Assembly (NCBI GenBank): GCA_034509925.1
Contig: CM067527.1
Span: forward strand, 376,001 to 440,000
Reading direction: 5' to 3'
Origin: Hirudinaria manillensis
Lineage: Eukaryota > Annelida > Clitellata > Hirudinida > Hirudinidae
Length of the DNA: 64,000 bases
Below the pieces are notes generated by a model. That model was not told the DNA's origin and searched no databases. It saw only the letters and a program-made list of their open reading frames with translations. Of the stretch, positions 54,501-64,000 are shown in pieces; positions within the stretch are counted from its first letter, which is position 1, and each line of letters starts with the position of its first letter. A program made the position numbers and the translations under genes.

Positions 54501-55100
54501 TTTAATATTTAAAAGTTAATGAATTTCAAATAATTTGGTCAGGTGATTTTTAAAGGATTGAGCTTTTGTTAACTGTACATACTTCAGAAACTTTTTGGCA
54601 GTCGCCGTTCAGATGCGAAATGAAAAAAGATCTTAAATATTAACTGATTACTTTAATTAATATATTACGATTTAATTAAAATAATATTTTTATTAATTAG
54701 TTTTTAATATGGATTTTTACAAGACAAAATTTGATTAAATATTAAACATTTACATTAATTAAATAAAAAAAAAATTTAACGTCATATACAAAAATGTTTT
54801 GGCTATTTTTGATCTCGATGTTTTCAATTTCCGTAATTACACTGCTATTTTGATGAATGAAAATGGGTAATGAATGGTGAAGAATACAAATTTCATTTTT
54901 GGCAATAGCCTCTCATTGAAAAAAAAAACAAAATAAAAAACTTGCTAACTTTAAATCAAAAATAAATATATTATAAAATATTTTTAGAATTTAAAAATGT
55001 ATATATTTTAATACATCTTTTAAATTGTGAAGTCAATCATAACACAACCTATTATCGCTGCGGGTTCAAATTTCTAGAACATTGGCTAGCTGGTCCGAAA
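54501..55100. promoter_or_regulatory. Divergent region of the FIP1-like gene and FAM32A
   Basis: 600 bases between opposed start codons, very AT-rich between 54640 and 55020. It is presumed to carry both promoters; no specific site is compelling. Confidence 0.4.
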
Positions 55101-56019
55101 ATGTCTGACTACGATTTAGTCTGTAAAGGCAAATTGAAAGTCAAGAGCTCATCCGTTGAAAAAAAGTATGACGTCATGATTTTATCGCGGAAACATCTAA
55201 ATATGTATTACCTGACAATACTGCCTTATGGGCTCAAATAATGTTCTTAAACCACTCATATAATATCTGTATAACCTTTATTTATTAGCTTTTAGTTTTT
55301 AATTCTTCGTAAGTTTGAATAAAAAACTGAAATACAAGCCAAATGTTGCACAAATATTTCGAAGGAAAAAGAAATCTTCTAAAGAAAAGAAAAAGTTGAA
55401 GGAAGCCGTCGAAGAATTTGAGAAGTCCACTGAGTCCACTGGGTCCACTGGAACAGTGACAAGACAAAAGACGGCTGCCGAAATCGCATTTGAAAAAGCA
55501 AAAGAAAAAAGGGTTAGTTTGTTTTTCTCAGCTTTTAGACTCAACTTAAGCTACCACTTAAGCTTGTTTAAAATCTCATGCACTAAATAGTAAATATTAT
55601 TGATAGTAATTGTAACAGTAAATATTATTAATGTTAATTAAGTTGTTATTAATCATTGACTAATTATTAGGCTCACATAATTTTTCTGTTGTTTTTCATG
55701 CAACAGGATTTTGATGAAATCATGAAGAAGGCCTCAAAAACACACAAGGAGAGAATTCTGGTGATTAACACGATTTGTTTGTATGAATTAGTATGCCACC
55801 AATACATCTAGAAGTGGTGGAATATTATAAAATTAGTTGGAACATGCTAATCACATTTAAGTTGATATAAATTTCTCTAAATTCTCAAATTGTATCCTTT
55901 TTTTGTTGTGCAAACTGTCAGTCATTACTTAAATTATTTTTAAATTTCAGGAGTTCAACAATCGCCTGGACAGCCTCACAGAACATTTTGACATCCCTAA
56001 AGTCTCTTGGACCAAATAA
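55101..56019 (+). CDS. FAM32A: FAM32A spliceosome-associated protein
   Basis: Four exons, 55101-55165, 55314-55512, 55707-55760 and 55951-56019, total 129 codons (128 residues; human 112). The N-ter YDLVCKGKLKVK matches the family start. A Lys-rich basic helix follows (RRKKKSSKEKKKLKE), then TAAEIAFEKAKEKR, KKASKTHKERI and the nearly invariant C-ter LDSLTEHFDIPKVSWTK. In human splicing complexes FAM32A inserts its C-terminus into the catalytic centre and stabilises the 3' splice site at the exon-ligation step; the invariance of this tail here agrees. The second-exon acceptor (CGTAAG at 55308-55313) is weak but fixes the frame. Polyadenylation signals lie at 56098-56120. It is convergent with DIPK2. 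Confidence 0.95.
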
Positions 56020-56380
56020 GCAGACCAAGCCACACGCCAATGTACATAACATTACGATAGACTTTGAGAAGCTTTTTTTTGAATGATATGTTTTTGAAAA
56101 TAAATAAATTGCCAATAAAACTAAGATCGTTGGACAATTTTTTTTGGACTGATGATGCTATGGATCAATTTTCATCCAAACTCCTACAAGAATATTATCT
56201 AGAGGGCACTTTCCAAAACCTTTTTTTTAAACAATAAATTGCATTGAAAACTTTGAAATTGATTATGAACATATATACATTAAACCTCCAATGCATTGCA
56301 GTTAGGAGCAACGTGAAAGTATTTGACTGTAATTTGAGGAGACCTTGTTAAAAGGGATCCAATCAGGGCCTCCAACTGAC
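56020..56380. other. 3' flank between convergent FAM32A and DIPK2
   Basis: 361 bases with the FAM32A 3' UTR and polyadenylation signals and the DIPK2 3' UTR on the other strand. No other feature is seen. Confidence 0.5.
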
Positions 56381-58140
56381 TCAAACCTCCTCAGTTTTTC
56401 CCAGAATTACTTCCAAACTTTTGAATAGTTGGTTGAAAATCTCCTCCCTGTCCTTTCCTCGAGGAGCGTTCGCGCATTCCGAGACGAGACTTCCGATGCC
56501 GTAAAGACCTTCGACGTCTTCCGGGACGTCCCTGAGTAGTCCCACGTTTTCCGGGCGCTTCCCGGCCGTCGCGGGCGAAAAGATGTTCCGACAGACGGCG
56601 TACAGGTTGTGGTCGGAGTAGTGTCTCGAGCAGAACCGGTCCGAGTCGCTGCTCCACGCTTCATCGCTCTTGCACGTCAAGTCCGAACGACTCGCGACTT
56701 CGCACGTCGTGAAGTTCCTGACCAGCGGAACGTTCCAGCCGTCTTTTTGGTCCTGCTCCAACTGCCACCTGTCGACGACGAGAAGGTCTTTGGGACTCGT
56801 GTACAGGACGTTCTTCGTGTCTCTGTCGACGTGGAATGCGTCAAAGTCCACTCTGAGCATGTAAATGCCGTACAGGAGCTTGTTGTGGGTCAGCTTGCTT
56901 GCGATCGTCATCACGGACAGTGCCAGTCTGGCAGATAAAAATGCGATTATTAAATACTTCTGCAATAGTTTAACCAGATTTATCAACTTAAAATGATATG
57001 ATTTAGAATAATTTATGAGATATTTAGCTTATATTTAGATTGAACCATGTGGCACTCTTCACCAAGCCTTAAACTTACCAATGGTTCAAAATATAACATA
57101 ATAATAAAACCGATTAATTATGTGGATACTTCATATCATTAAACAAATCTCTAATGGCATCCTGCATTTAAACATTGAAAACAAAATCTTCAAACAACTA
57201 ACTCCGCCCTGACCAGCCACGGCTCGTCCAGGAAATCTCCGAGCGGGTCTCCCGGATTCTCGTAGACCACGACTCTGCCGCATGACCCGAGATATTCTGG
57301 AAAAGGCCAGCCTTCCTGCTTCGGAAAGGTTTGGTAAACTATAGGCTCCTGACTATTCCAGAGTGTCAAAACCATTTGGATCCTTTCACGTGCGGACATG
57401 TCGATGGCGTCCAATGTTTCCGTGTATCGAAACTGCATGCTGTTGACGAGTCTTTCCGACGGACACGTGGTCATCGGGGACTTGCCCTGGACTGAGTTTT
57501 GAATCCACTTCGAGCCCGACAGAGGGAAGATCGACTGGGCGGCTTTAGCGACGTCACATTCCTGGGGCATTTTTGCCTGAATAAAATGAAATGGTTTAGT
57601 AAAGAATGGGGTAGTAATTTAACTGTCAAACCAATAAAAGAACAATTTTAATGAATCATCATTCACTCATTAATCAGACATCAGTCAATTAGAAATTACT
57701 TTTAAGCAAATCAGTTTTTCCCACTGTTTGATGTGACGTGGGTGTCCCAATTTAGTCAGCACAACATCCTTTCCATCTGATGACTTGCCGTAGTACTTGA
57801 TTATAGCGCTGTCGAAGATGCGTACGAGATTAGAGGCACTCGTCAGCGCAATCTCGCCGTTTTGCAACTTATCGCAAGCTTTAAATCCGTAACAAGCCGG
57901 GCATTTGTGGCTCTCCAAGAAAGACGAGCTTCTACCAGCGATGAAGACCGAGTTCAGTAACAAAATAAGCAGACCAAAACTGCCAAGAACAAGCAAAGCA
58001 AATGCGATTATTTGATCGAAGAGCGGTAGGCGAAAGAAGCGTCGTAAAGACAATTTCAGAGCAACCAATATCCTGCTCTTCATAGTTCTTATTAACCGCC
58101 CGCAATCAAATCTATATTTATTTCTATGGTAATCATGCAT
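56381..58140 (-). CDS. DIPK2: Divergent protein kinase domain 2 family protein
   Basis: Three exons, 58140-57700, 57576-57203 and 56927-56381, give 453 residues (human DIPK2A/C3orf58 430, DIPK2B 433). The start MHDYHRNKYRF precedes a second Met (MKSR at 58083) and a hydrophobic anchor (FALLVLGSFGLLILLL), so it is a type II Golgi/ER or secreted protein like its relatives. The lumenal part has CPACYGFKAC, WPFPEYLGSCGRVVV, LLVVDRWQLEQDQ, CSRHYSDHNLYAVCRNIFS and a final VSECANAP, all family landmarks rich in conserved cysteines. DIPK2A is reported as a secreted survival factor and Golgi protein and is associated with autism in human; kinase activity is doubtful. TTTGTAG directly precedes the first ATG. 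Confidence 0.93.
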
Positions 58141-58831
58141 CTACAAACTATGGTAAATGGATTTTATTTGTTTATCCGATAGTGGTTGATCAAAAACACA
58201 TAATTGTTTTGATTTATGAAAACATTCAAATCCCAGGTAAGATACGAAAAGAGATGGCAGCTCTATTAAAAAATACAAGAACAGATAATATCAAGCAACC
58301 TCGTTTAAAGTTATTTTTCAGGATAATATAAATATATTTTAAGCTCTGTTTGGGCAATTCTTCGTTATTTCCACGTTCTAACGATTAAAACTATGAAAAT
58401 AATTCAGTAGCCATAATCTATCATTTTATAAAAAAAAAGTTTAAGTGCCACCACAATCTTGAGAAATTTGCCTTAACCGACCGATTTTGAGCGTGAAAAT
58501 GAAAGGTCAGCGCTTACCATAAAAGGTTTTGTCTGATTCCAAAGGTTCTAACTCAAAAAACTAGAATGGATGCCATAAATCGGCATCAACCCAACACTTT
58601 CCTAAATTGAAACTCAGAGATGAATTACAAGGCTTGCCAATCCAAATTTTATAGCAAAATAAAAGGGATATTGAACAACAATAATATCAAGAAGAACCAA
58701 GTAATGATACATAAGTATGTATAATCTAAGCAGTCAATAACAACAAGATGTGGACATTAAAATAATTAGATCCATCATTACAGAAACAAATTAAACTGTC
58801 CTATTCACTATTTCTCGATTTTTTTAAAAAT
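58141..58831. other. Spacer between RBM42 and DIPK2
   Basis: 691 bases holding the RBM42 3' UTR and DIPK2 upstream sequence, both on the minus strand. No ORF or repeat of note. Confidence 0.45.
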
Positions 58832-61148
58832 TCATCTAAATCCCAGCTTCTTCTTTTCCTTTTCCTTCCTCTTAACATTTTCCACCTGCCTGTCCTGCCA
58901 GCAACTCTTCCTCAACTTGATTGGCCTGTTGCCAACATATTTTCCTGGAAAAGAATGTTAAATTTTCTGAATTAAACTAGAATGACAAATCCTATCCTAG
59001 GAAGGTTTTTGAAATAAAAAACTACAGGCTAACAAAGTCAATGACAAGTCAAAAGTATTTGTCCTTATGACTTGAATGTCTAAGACATCCTAATGTGGAT
59101 GTCAACAGCAGAACTTCTTGCATTGCAAACCCAAGACTAAAACCTGGTGAGAAAAACTCTCAATATTTGGACAAAACAAACATAGTCCAAAACATAATAC
59201 AGCAACATAATCTTATCCAAAGAGAACAAGTCAAATATTCTAACAAGAGAGAATCTTCTGAAGGAACGAACAAAAAATCATTCTTTGGGCTTAGAACCAA
59301 CCGTTCAATTCTCTCATGGCCTTCATGAAATCTCCTGGGTCCTTGAAACTGGCAAAGCCGTAGCCCTTGGTCTTGTTGGTCCGTTTGTCCCTGATGACCC
59401 TGGCCTTCTGAAAGGAGGGGTACTTGGCAAAGACCCGGTTCAGGACGTCGTCCGTCACCTCATTTCCCAGATCTCCGCAGAAAAGCCTAAAGTCGTCTGC
59501 ATCGTCGTCGTTGTTTGATTTGTATTTTTTATTGAATTGTTAATTAAATTCAAAATCTTAATCTGTCAAAGTTTGGGTACCATTTTAAGTCCAAAGTCTG
59601 TTGTAGCAAGTATAGTGTTTTGGAAACAATAACATATTTCTGAACACATTAACACAACAACAAGGGAGAATGGCAACAAACATCACTAGCAAGCTACCAC
59701 AACAACAACAACAACATTATCAACCTGGATCCCACTCAGTCAGTGACTGGTCCTCCCATATAGTTCCAGCAGCCATCCTCATGTACTTCCTTTTCCTGTC
59801 CTTCTTGTCTTTCTTTCCCTCGGATGTCGAAGGCATAGAAGAATTTTTGTTCGACTCCTTGGGCTTCGACGGCTGAGACTTTGTGACCTTCTTTTCTGGT
59901 TCTTTTGGGGGCTGAAATTTCAGCAGAAAAAGTGGCAAAAACAAAAAAGTACTTTTGGAAAATGTGGTCGATGGAAAAAGAAATCACAGATAGTTAAACA
60001 AAATGGCAGAAATTAAATTGCTTTTTGTTTAAAAAAAAACAAACAAATCAAATAAACAAATATTTTACCTTCAAGACTCAATTTCTAAAATGATTTGTTC
60101 TAAAAATTAAATGTAGAATCACCTCCCTCTGATATCGGGGTTAGGGTTAGGGAACAACAAGTTCAACAAAAGCATACAAAATATAAAATAATAAAATAAA
60201 AGTCCGTACTACTCACAGGTGAGGCAACGGTGATGATCGCAGGTGGCGGCGCAGGTTTTTCTTCCTGCTTCGTCAAGACCCCCTCGGGCTGGTTCTTGAC
60301 GGGCGGCGCGGAGTACACGACCTTGGGGGCAGAAATCACGACCGTCGCCGACGACGACAAAGACGACTGAGTCTTCTGGCCGGACGCGACCTCGCCCTGC
60401 TTCGAAGGAATCTGAGGGGGCTGCGGTCCGAACATGGGCAGGTGGTGCGGCCTTGGAGGAAAAGGCGTCTGACCGAAAGGCCTGACGTTCACCGAGAAGT
60501 TGCCCGGCATGGGCACCAGCGGGTGCATGGGCCGCGGAGGGGGTGGCATCGGTCGATTCTTCAGTTGGGGGGGAATGAACATGGGAGGAGGGTGAAATCC
60601 CACAGGAGGATGAGACGGTTGTATGCTCGTAGAGTCTGAAATGGTAGCAGATTCTTAATCGTTAAACACTTCGGTCTCACTTATTATTTTGGAGTGATTT
60701 TCAGAGGCATAGTTTGAATTTTTTTTTTCAATTCAATACTTTTGATGGATTTTACTATGAAAGACAATAAATGCAGTTAACCAGCTAACATCTCATGGAT
60801 GATCCACCATGACTGTTGGTTTGCAAAGGTGCTGCTGGAGGTATCTTCACCTCTGATCCAGTGCTTAGAATCTCCTCTTCAAATCTAGCAACAAATAAGT
60901 GAAAGCATGAGATGAATTCCACATTTTTTAAGCGAAAATGTATGAATTTTAAATTTTGTGCCCTACTAATTGTGTTAAATGATTGTTAATGTTAAATAAA
61001 CATTATTTTGAATAATTCATTTCTACCTTTCTATAGCTGATCAAAGCGATGACCAAATAAGGTTTCTAATTTTAACGATCGGAGGTGATATTAACCTATT
61101 CATTTCTTCTTCCATCTCTTTTAACCTGGTATCCGTTATGTCGGCCAT
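58832..61148 (-). CDS. RBM42: RNA-binding protein 42
   Basis: Six exons, 61148-61096, 60884-60790, 60635-60217, 59911-59725, 59496-59302 and 58944-58832, give 354 codons (353 residues; human 480). Human RBM42 is an hnRNP-K-interacting protein and a tri-snRNP component. The N-ter MADITDTRLKEMEEEMNRFE is a short helix as in the family. The middle is Pro/Met-rich (PPPMFIPPQLKNRPMPPPPR). Near the C-ter, WDPDDFRLFCGDLGNEV opens the single RRM, which has RVIRDKRTNKTKGYGFASF as RNP1 region and ends KYVGNRPIKLRKS. The Lys-rich tail closes the protein. The 194-codon middle and RRM exons match human residue for residue in long stretches. A telomere-like GGGGTTAGGGTTAGGG lies in the third intron at 60137-60152. 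Confidence 0.95.
60137..60152 (+). repeat. Telomere-like TTAGGG motif
   Basis: GGGGTTAGGGTTAGGG, two and a half perfect TTAGGG units, in an RBM42 intron. Similar short arrays are at 17745-17758, 27623-27635, 27651-27667 and 32511-32528. Confidence 0.7.
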
Positions 61149-62247
61149 TTTAAAAGTAAATTCAAGTAAATTTTTCCAGCGATATTCGGGCAACACAATG
61201 TTTTGCCGATCGAATAATAAAATGGCCTCGTCAACATGATAAAAAAACTTTTTTTCTAACTGGCAAAATGCAGATTGTAACTAATTGTAACAGACAATAC
61301 AGATTAAATTTACGATTTATGATTTTCAATTAATATGCATTTAATTATGAAGGAAATTCAGTCGTCTGCAAGGGTCGTCTGCGATTGTATTCTGAGATTT
61401 AATATTCACGTTTTAATTATTTAAGAGTTTAAATTGATGGAACTAGTTGACATTTCCATCGTTTCAAACCTTTCGCCCCAAATTGTTTTCAAATGTTTGT
61501 AATCAAAGCATAGGCTAATTCCATCATTTACAACTGAGTGATGACCTTTATCCAAATATAACTCCATTAAAATCCTTACATTAACATACATGCTGACCTT
61601 AACAATCATTATTAATTGGCACAACATGTTTGCTTTTCATTCAAGTACAAATTAAATTAACCTATAGAATGAATGCTGTAGTAGCTCATCATTAATGAGT
61701 GATTACTGGAAATGTTTACCCATTTTACCCATTTTTACCCAAAACAATAGTTATCATTCGGAAACCGCGCTACATAAACACGGCACTTTATTGACACAGG
61801 GACTCGGTTCTTTGTCTCAAGGGTACCTCCCTTGCACCCGGAATAGCTAATTGGACAGAGAGACTTCTGTTTGCGAACATGTGTCGAATTCTCGGGAGCG
61901 GAATTATTCTCACCAAGAGGACTTTTTAAAATTGTTTGTTCATCGTTAATCCATTGTTATTATAACTATTTGATGCTTAATATATCATTGGTTGGATTTT
62001 AGGTTGAAAGGCTTTGAGGAGTTGGTGACGATGGTGAAGACGAAGAAAACGACGATAAATTTCTTTCACGGTAATTTATTATTCATTATCAAAAACATGT
62101 CTATTAAAAAGATAAAATTCCCCAAAAAAAAACATATAGAAAAGACCCTGTTTAAGCAGTGATAACGATAAGAAAATATTGCACAAAATATTCGTAATTC
62201 AACAAATAAATAAATAAATTAGAACCGACACTCCGAAACCACACGAA
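61149..62247. other. Interval between Hox1 and RBM42
   Basis: 1.1 kb containing the Hox1 3' UTR (right part) and the RBM42 promoter (left part), both genes on the minus strand. A small plus-strand frame near 62003-62160 beginning after TTTTAG is Lys/Thr-rich without recognisable domain and is not called. Confidence 0.45.
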
Positions 62248-64000
62248 TCACGAGAAGAAGCAATCGACCCGCGAACCATCACTCATCAAGTGGCGTCCGC
62301 CATTGCAAATCCTGGCGCTCTTGTTATCGTCAGCGCCGCCATCAACGGACCGGAAGTTGATAATCACGTGATCGCACGATGACGTCATCGTGTCACAATG
62401 GAGGGAGCTCTCTGCGAGTATGGAATTCTCGCTTCCCGGACTCGACGAAAGATTGGAACCACTACCGCTGCTGCTGATGATGCCGGGCTGATGCTGGCAT
62501 GCCGGCGATTGGCCGTCCGACTGACGATTGGTCTGGACACTTGGTTCTCCTCCGTCAGCGACGTCACTGGAAAGGGGCAATCCAGAGACTGTCTTCACTC
62601 CGGTTTCCTTGAGTCGCTTCTTTTGCTTCATCCGTCGATTCTGGAACCAAATCTTGACCTGAGTCTCGTTGAGGCCCAAGACCGAGGCAATCTCGATCCG
62701 ACGAGCCCGGGTCAAGTACTTGTTGAAGTGGAACTCCTTTTCCAGCTCCGTGAGTTGCTTGTTGGTGAAGTTGGTCCTGCCGAGATTGATGCAGTTATTC
62801 GCGTTGCTGACTGCCACCATGTTGCCGTGTTGTTGATGTTGCTGATGCTGTTGGTGTTGTTGGTGATGTTGTTGATGGTGATGGTGGTGGGAAGATTTTG
62901 GATTCAAATCCAGAGGCGAGTCGAAGCTGTTGACGTATTTCCCGTGTTGTTGCTGTTGTTGAAGGACTTGAGAGTCCAAACCGTTGCCGTAGTGCTGGAA
63001 GGAATAATGCTGACCTCTCTGGTAGATGTTGTTGCCGTTGTTGTAGAATTGACTGGAAGTGGCGGCAAAGTTCTGGGCAAACGCTGGAACGGACGGCATG
63101 GGTTGATGATCGAAATAGCCAGGAGAGTTGGAAAGCTTTTGACGTAGTGTCTGATCTGCAAGAATCATTTATGCATGGTTTTGATAATGATTACCACATT
63201 AAGCGTAAATAATTTCCGGTTTTACAAATTTTACAAAAAAATCGTGTCGAATCTAAATCTTCAATTAACTCACTACATTTTGGATTGTTCCTCTTTACCG
63301 TCAGCCATTTATAGGTGGTCATCTGATGCTTGAGAATCTCTGGAAGACTGCTGCTCCTGGGACTTGACAGGACAACCTGATTACCCTGGTCCACAGTACC
63401 ACCCTGACTCTGCTGGTTCAAAGGGGTTTGCTGAACCTTTTGTCGGTTGTACTCATTGAACTCGTTGTAGCCTTCGTAAAAAGGTTCACACTCCGGTTGG
63501 TACCACTCTCCACCTGTTCCGGAGTCGACGGAGAAACACTGAGACACGTAATCTACGCAACCTTCCAAGTTTTCCAAGTCCTGATAGTTTTGGAAAAGTT
63601 CAGGCGTCGGATGAGTATACAAGGACGTCTGGTGACCGAGCGCGTCCACACAGGAGCCCGGTTGACCGAGAGACTGAGGCGAGAGGGTACCGAAATTGGC
63701 CGGATTGGGATACTCGTAGGATGGATTCATTCCAGCCATTTCTGCGCTTTGGAAGCTGTAACTCGACTCGGTGTTGCTCGGCTTTGGAGAGACGAATTCG
63801 CAAGACGACGGCAACAAATTTCCGGCGACTTTCGCGTAAAATGAGTCTCCGCTCGACTCGCAATTGTCCCCGATCTTCGAGTGGAAACACGACTCTCGAT
63901 ATTCCTGGCTCGTCGACGGACGATTATGATTTAGACCGTGGTCGACTGGGCCGCAGTTATGACGGGCCGCTCCATCCGGGCCGCGGGGCCTATCGTAGAC
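62248..64000 (-). CDS. Hox1: Hox1 (labial-class) homeodomain protein, 5' end outside the window
   Basis: Exon 1 is open from the window edge at 64000 to 63274 and exon 2 runs from 63155 to 62248. The junction (TGT A|AT CAG) keeps the frame. The transcription factor patterns the anterior trunk or hindbrain-equivalent region. The hexapeptide region [10 protein letters not shown], just before the splice, is the labial-type PBX/Exd contact, with Leu replacing the usual Met. The homeodomain (about 62790-62605) reads [20 protein letters not shown], then [20 protein letters not shown] and [15 protein letters not shown], diagnostic of paralog group 1. Between them lies a His/Gln-rich run (62825-62895). 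The C-ter is Ser-rich. The start codon lies beyond 64000. Exon 1 has a Tyr/Asn/Pro-rich activation-type composition. Confidence 0.97.

Noticed and set aside
55040-55080. TPsiC-like GGGTTCAAATTTC suggesting a tRNA
   Set aside because: No A box or cloverleaf can be built around it.
62003-62160. Small plus-strand exon-like frame between RBM42 and Hox1
   Set aside because: Follows a TTTTAG but is Lys/Thr simple sequence without family similarity, donor partner or upstream exon.
62398-63147. 249-codon plus-strand ORF opposite Hox1
   Set aside because: It is antisense to Hox1 exon 2; its hydrophobic Leu/Val runs are the reverse complement of the His/Gln repeats, and it has no domain or splice context.

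Overview
This is animal nuclear DNA. It is AT-rich, full of ATT/CAT trinucleotide runs, and its genes have many short exons with GT-AG introns of about 60 to 2000 bases. I could rebuild most gene models codon by codon. The labial/Hox1 homeobox gene at the right edge, together with TDO, an A1CF/RBM47-type RNA-binding protein, a GAB docking adaptor and an Ig-domain membrane protein resembling ZPBP, indicates a bilaterian with a compact genome (about 18 genes in 64 kb). The Hox1 homeodomain has a spiralian flavour, but the sequence alone does not settle the phylum.

Layout from left to right: A1CF/RBM47-like (+, 2262-8913); a gene-free stretch; a secreted protein of unknown family that appears to carry four copies of one domain (-, 12245-17496); a SINE-like element; RPA2 (-, 18031-20342); a tiny membrane-protein ORF (+, 20849-21052); a GAB adaptor (+, 21452-25297); tryptophan 2,3-dioxygenase (-, 26719-31288); BCKDHB (+, 33654-36984); FRA10AC1 (-, 37366-40276); a ZPBP-like Ig protein with a transmembrane segment (+, 40731-42918); THUMPD2 (-, 43336-46689); the telomere protein TERF2IP/RAP1 (-, 46926-49465); FNTA (+, 49791-51368); GEMIN8 (-, 51532-52537); an intronless FIP1-like gene (-, 52953-54500); FAM32A (+, 55101-56019); DIPK2 (-, 56381-58140); RBM42 (-, 58832-61148); and Hox1 (-, 62248 to beyond the window edge).

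Most genes are housekeeping, with only a few hundred bases between neighbours. Seven encode RNA-processing factors: snRNP assembly (GEMIN8), U6 snRNA modification (THUMPD2), spliceosome-associated proteins (FRA10AC1, FAM32A, RBM42), polyadenylation (FIP1-like) and an RNA-editing cofactor-type RRM protein. Two are metabolic (TDO, BCKDHB), two concern DNA ends or single-stranded DNA (RPA2, TERF2IP), one is a prenyltransferase subunit, and two serve signalling (GAB, DIPK2). There is no bacterial-type operon, CRISPR array, rRNA or convincing tRNA.

The most novel items are the four-copy secreted protein and the ZPBP-like protein with an added cysteine-rich and membrane-anchored tail. Also notable are the intronless FIP1-like gene with an internal duplication, and a perfect 20-bp double-CCAAT palindrome just upstream of a TATA box.
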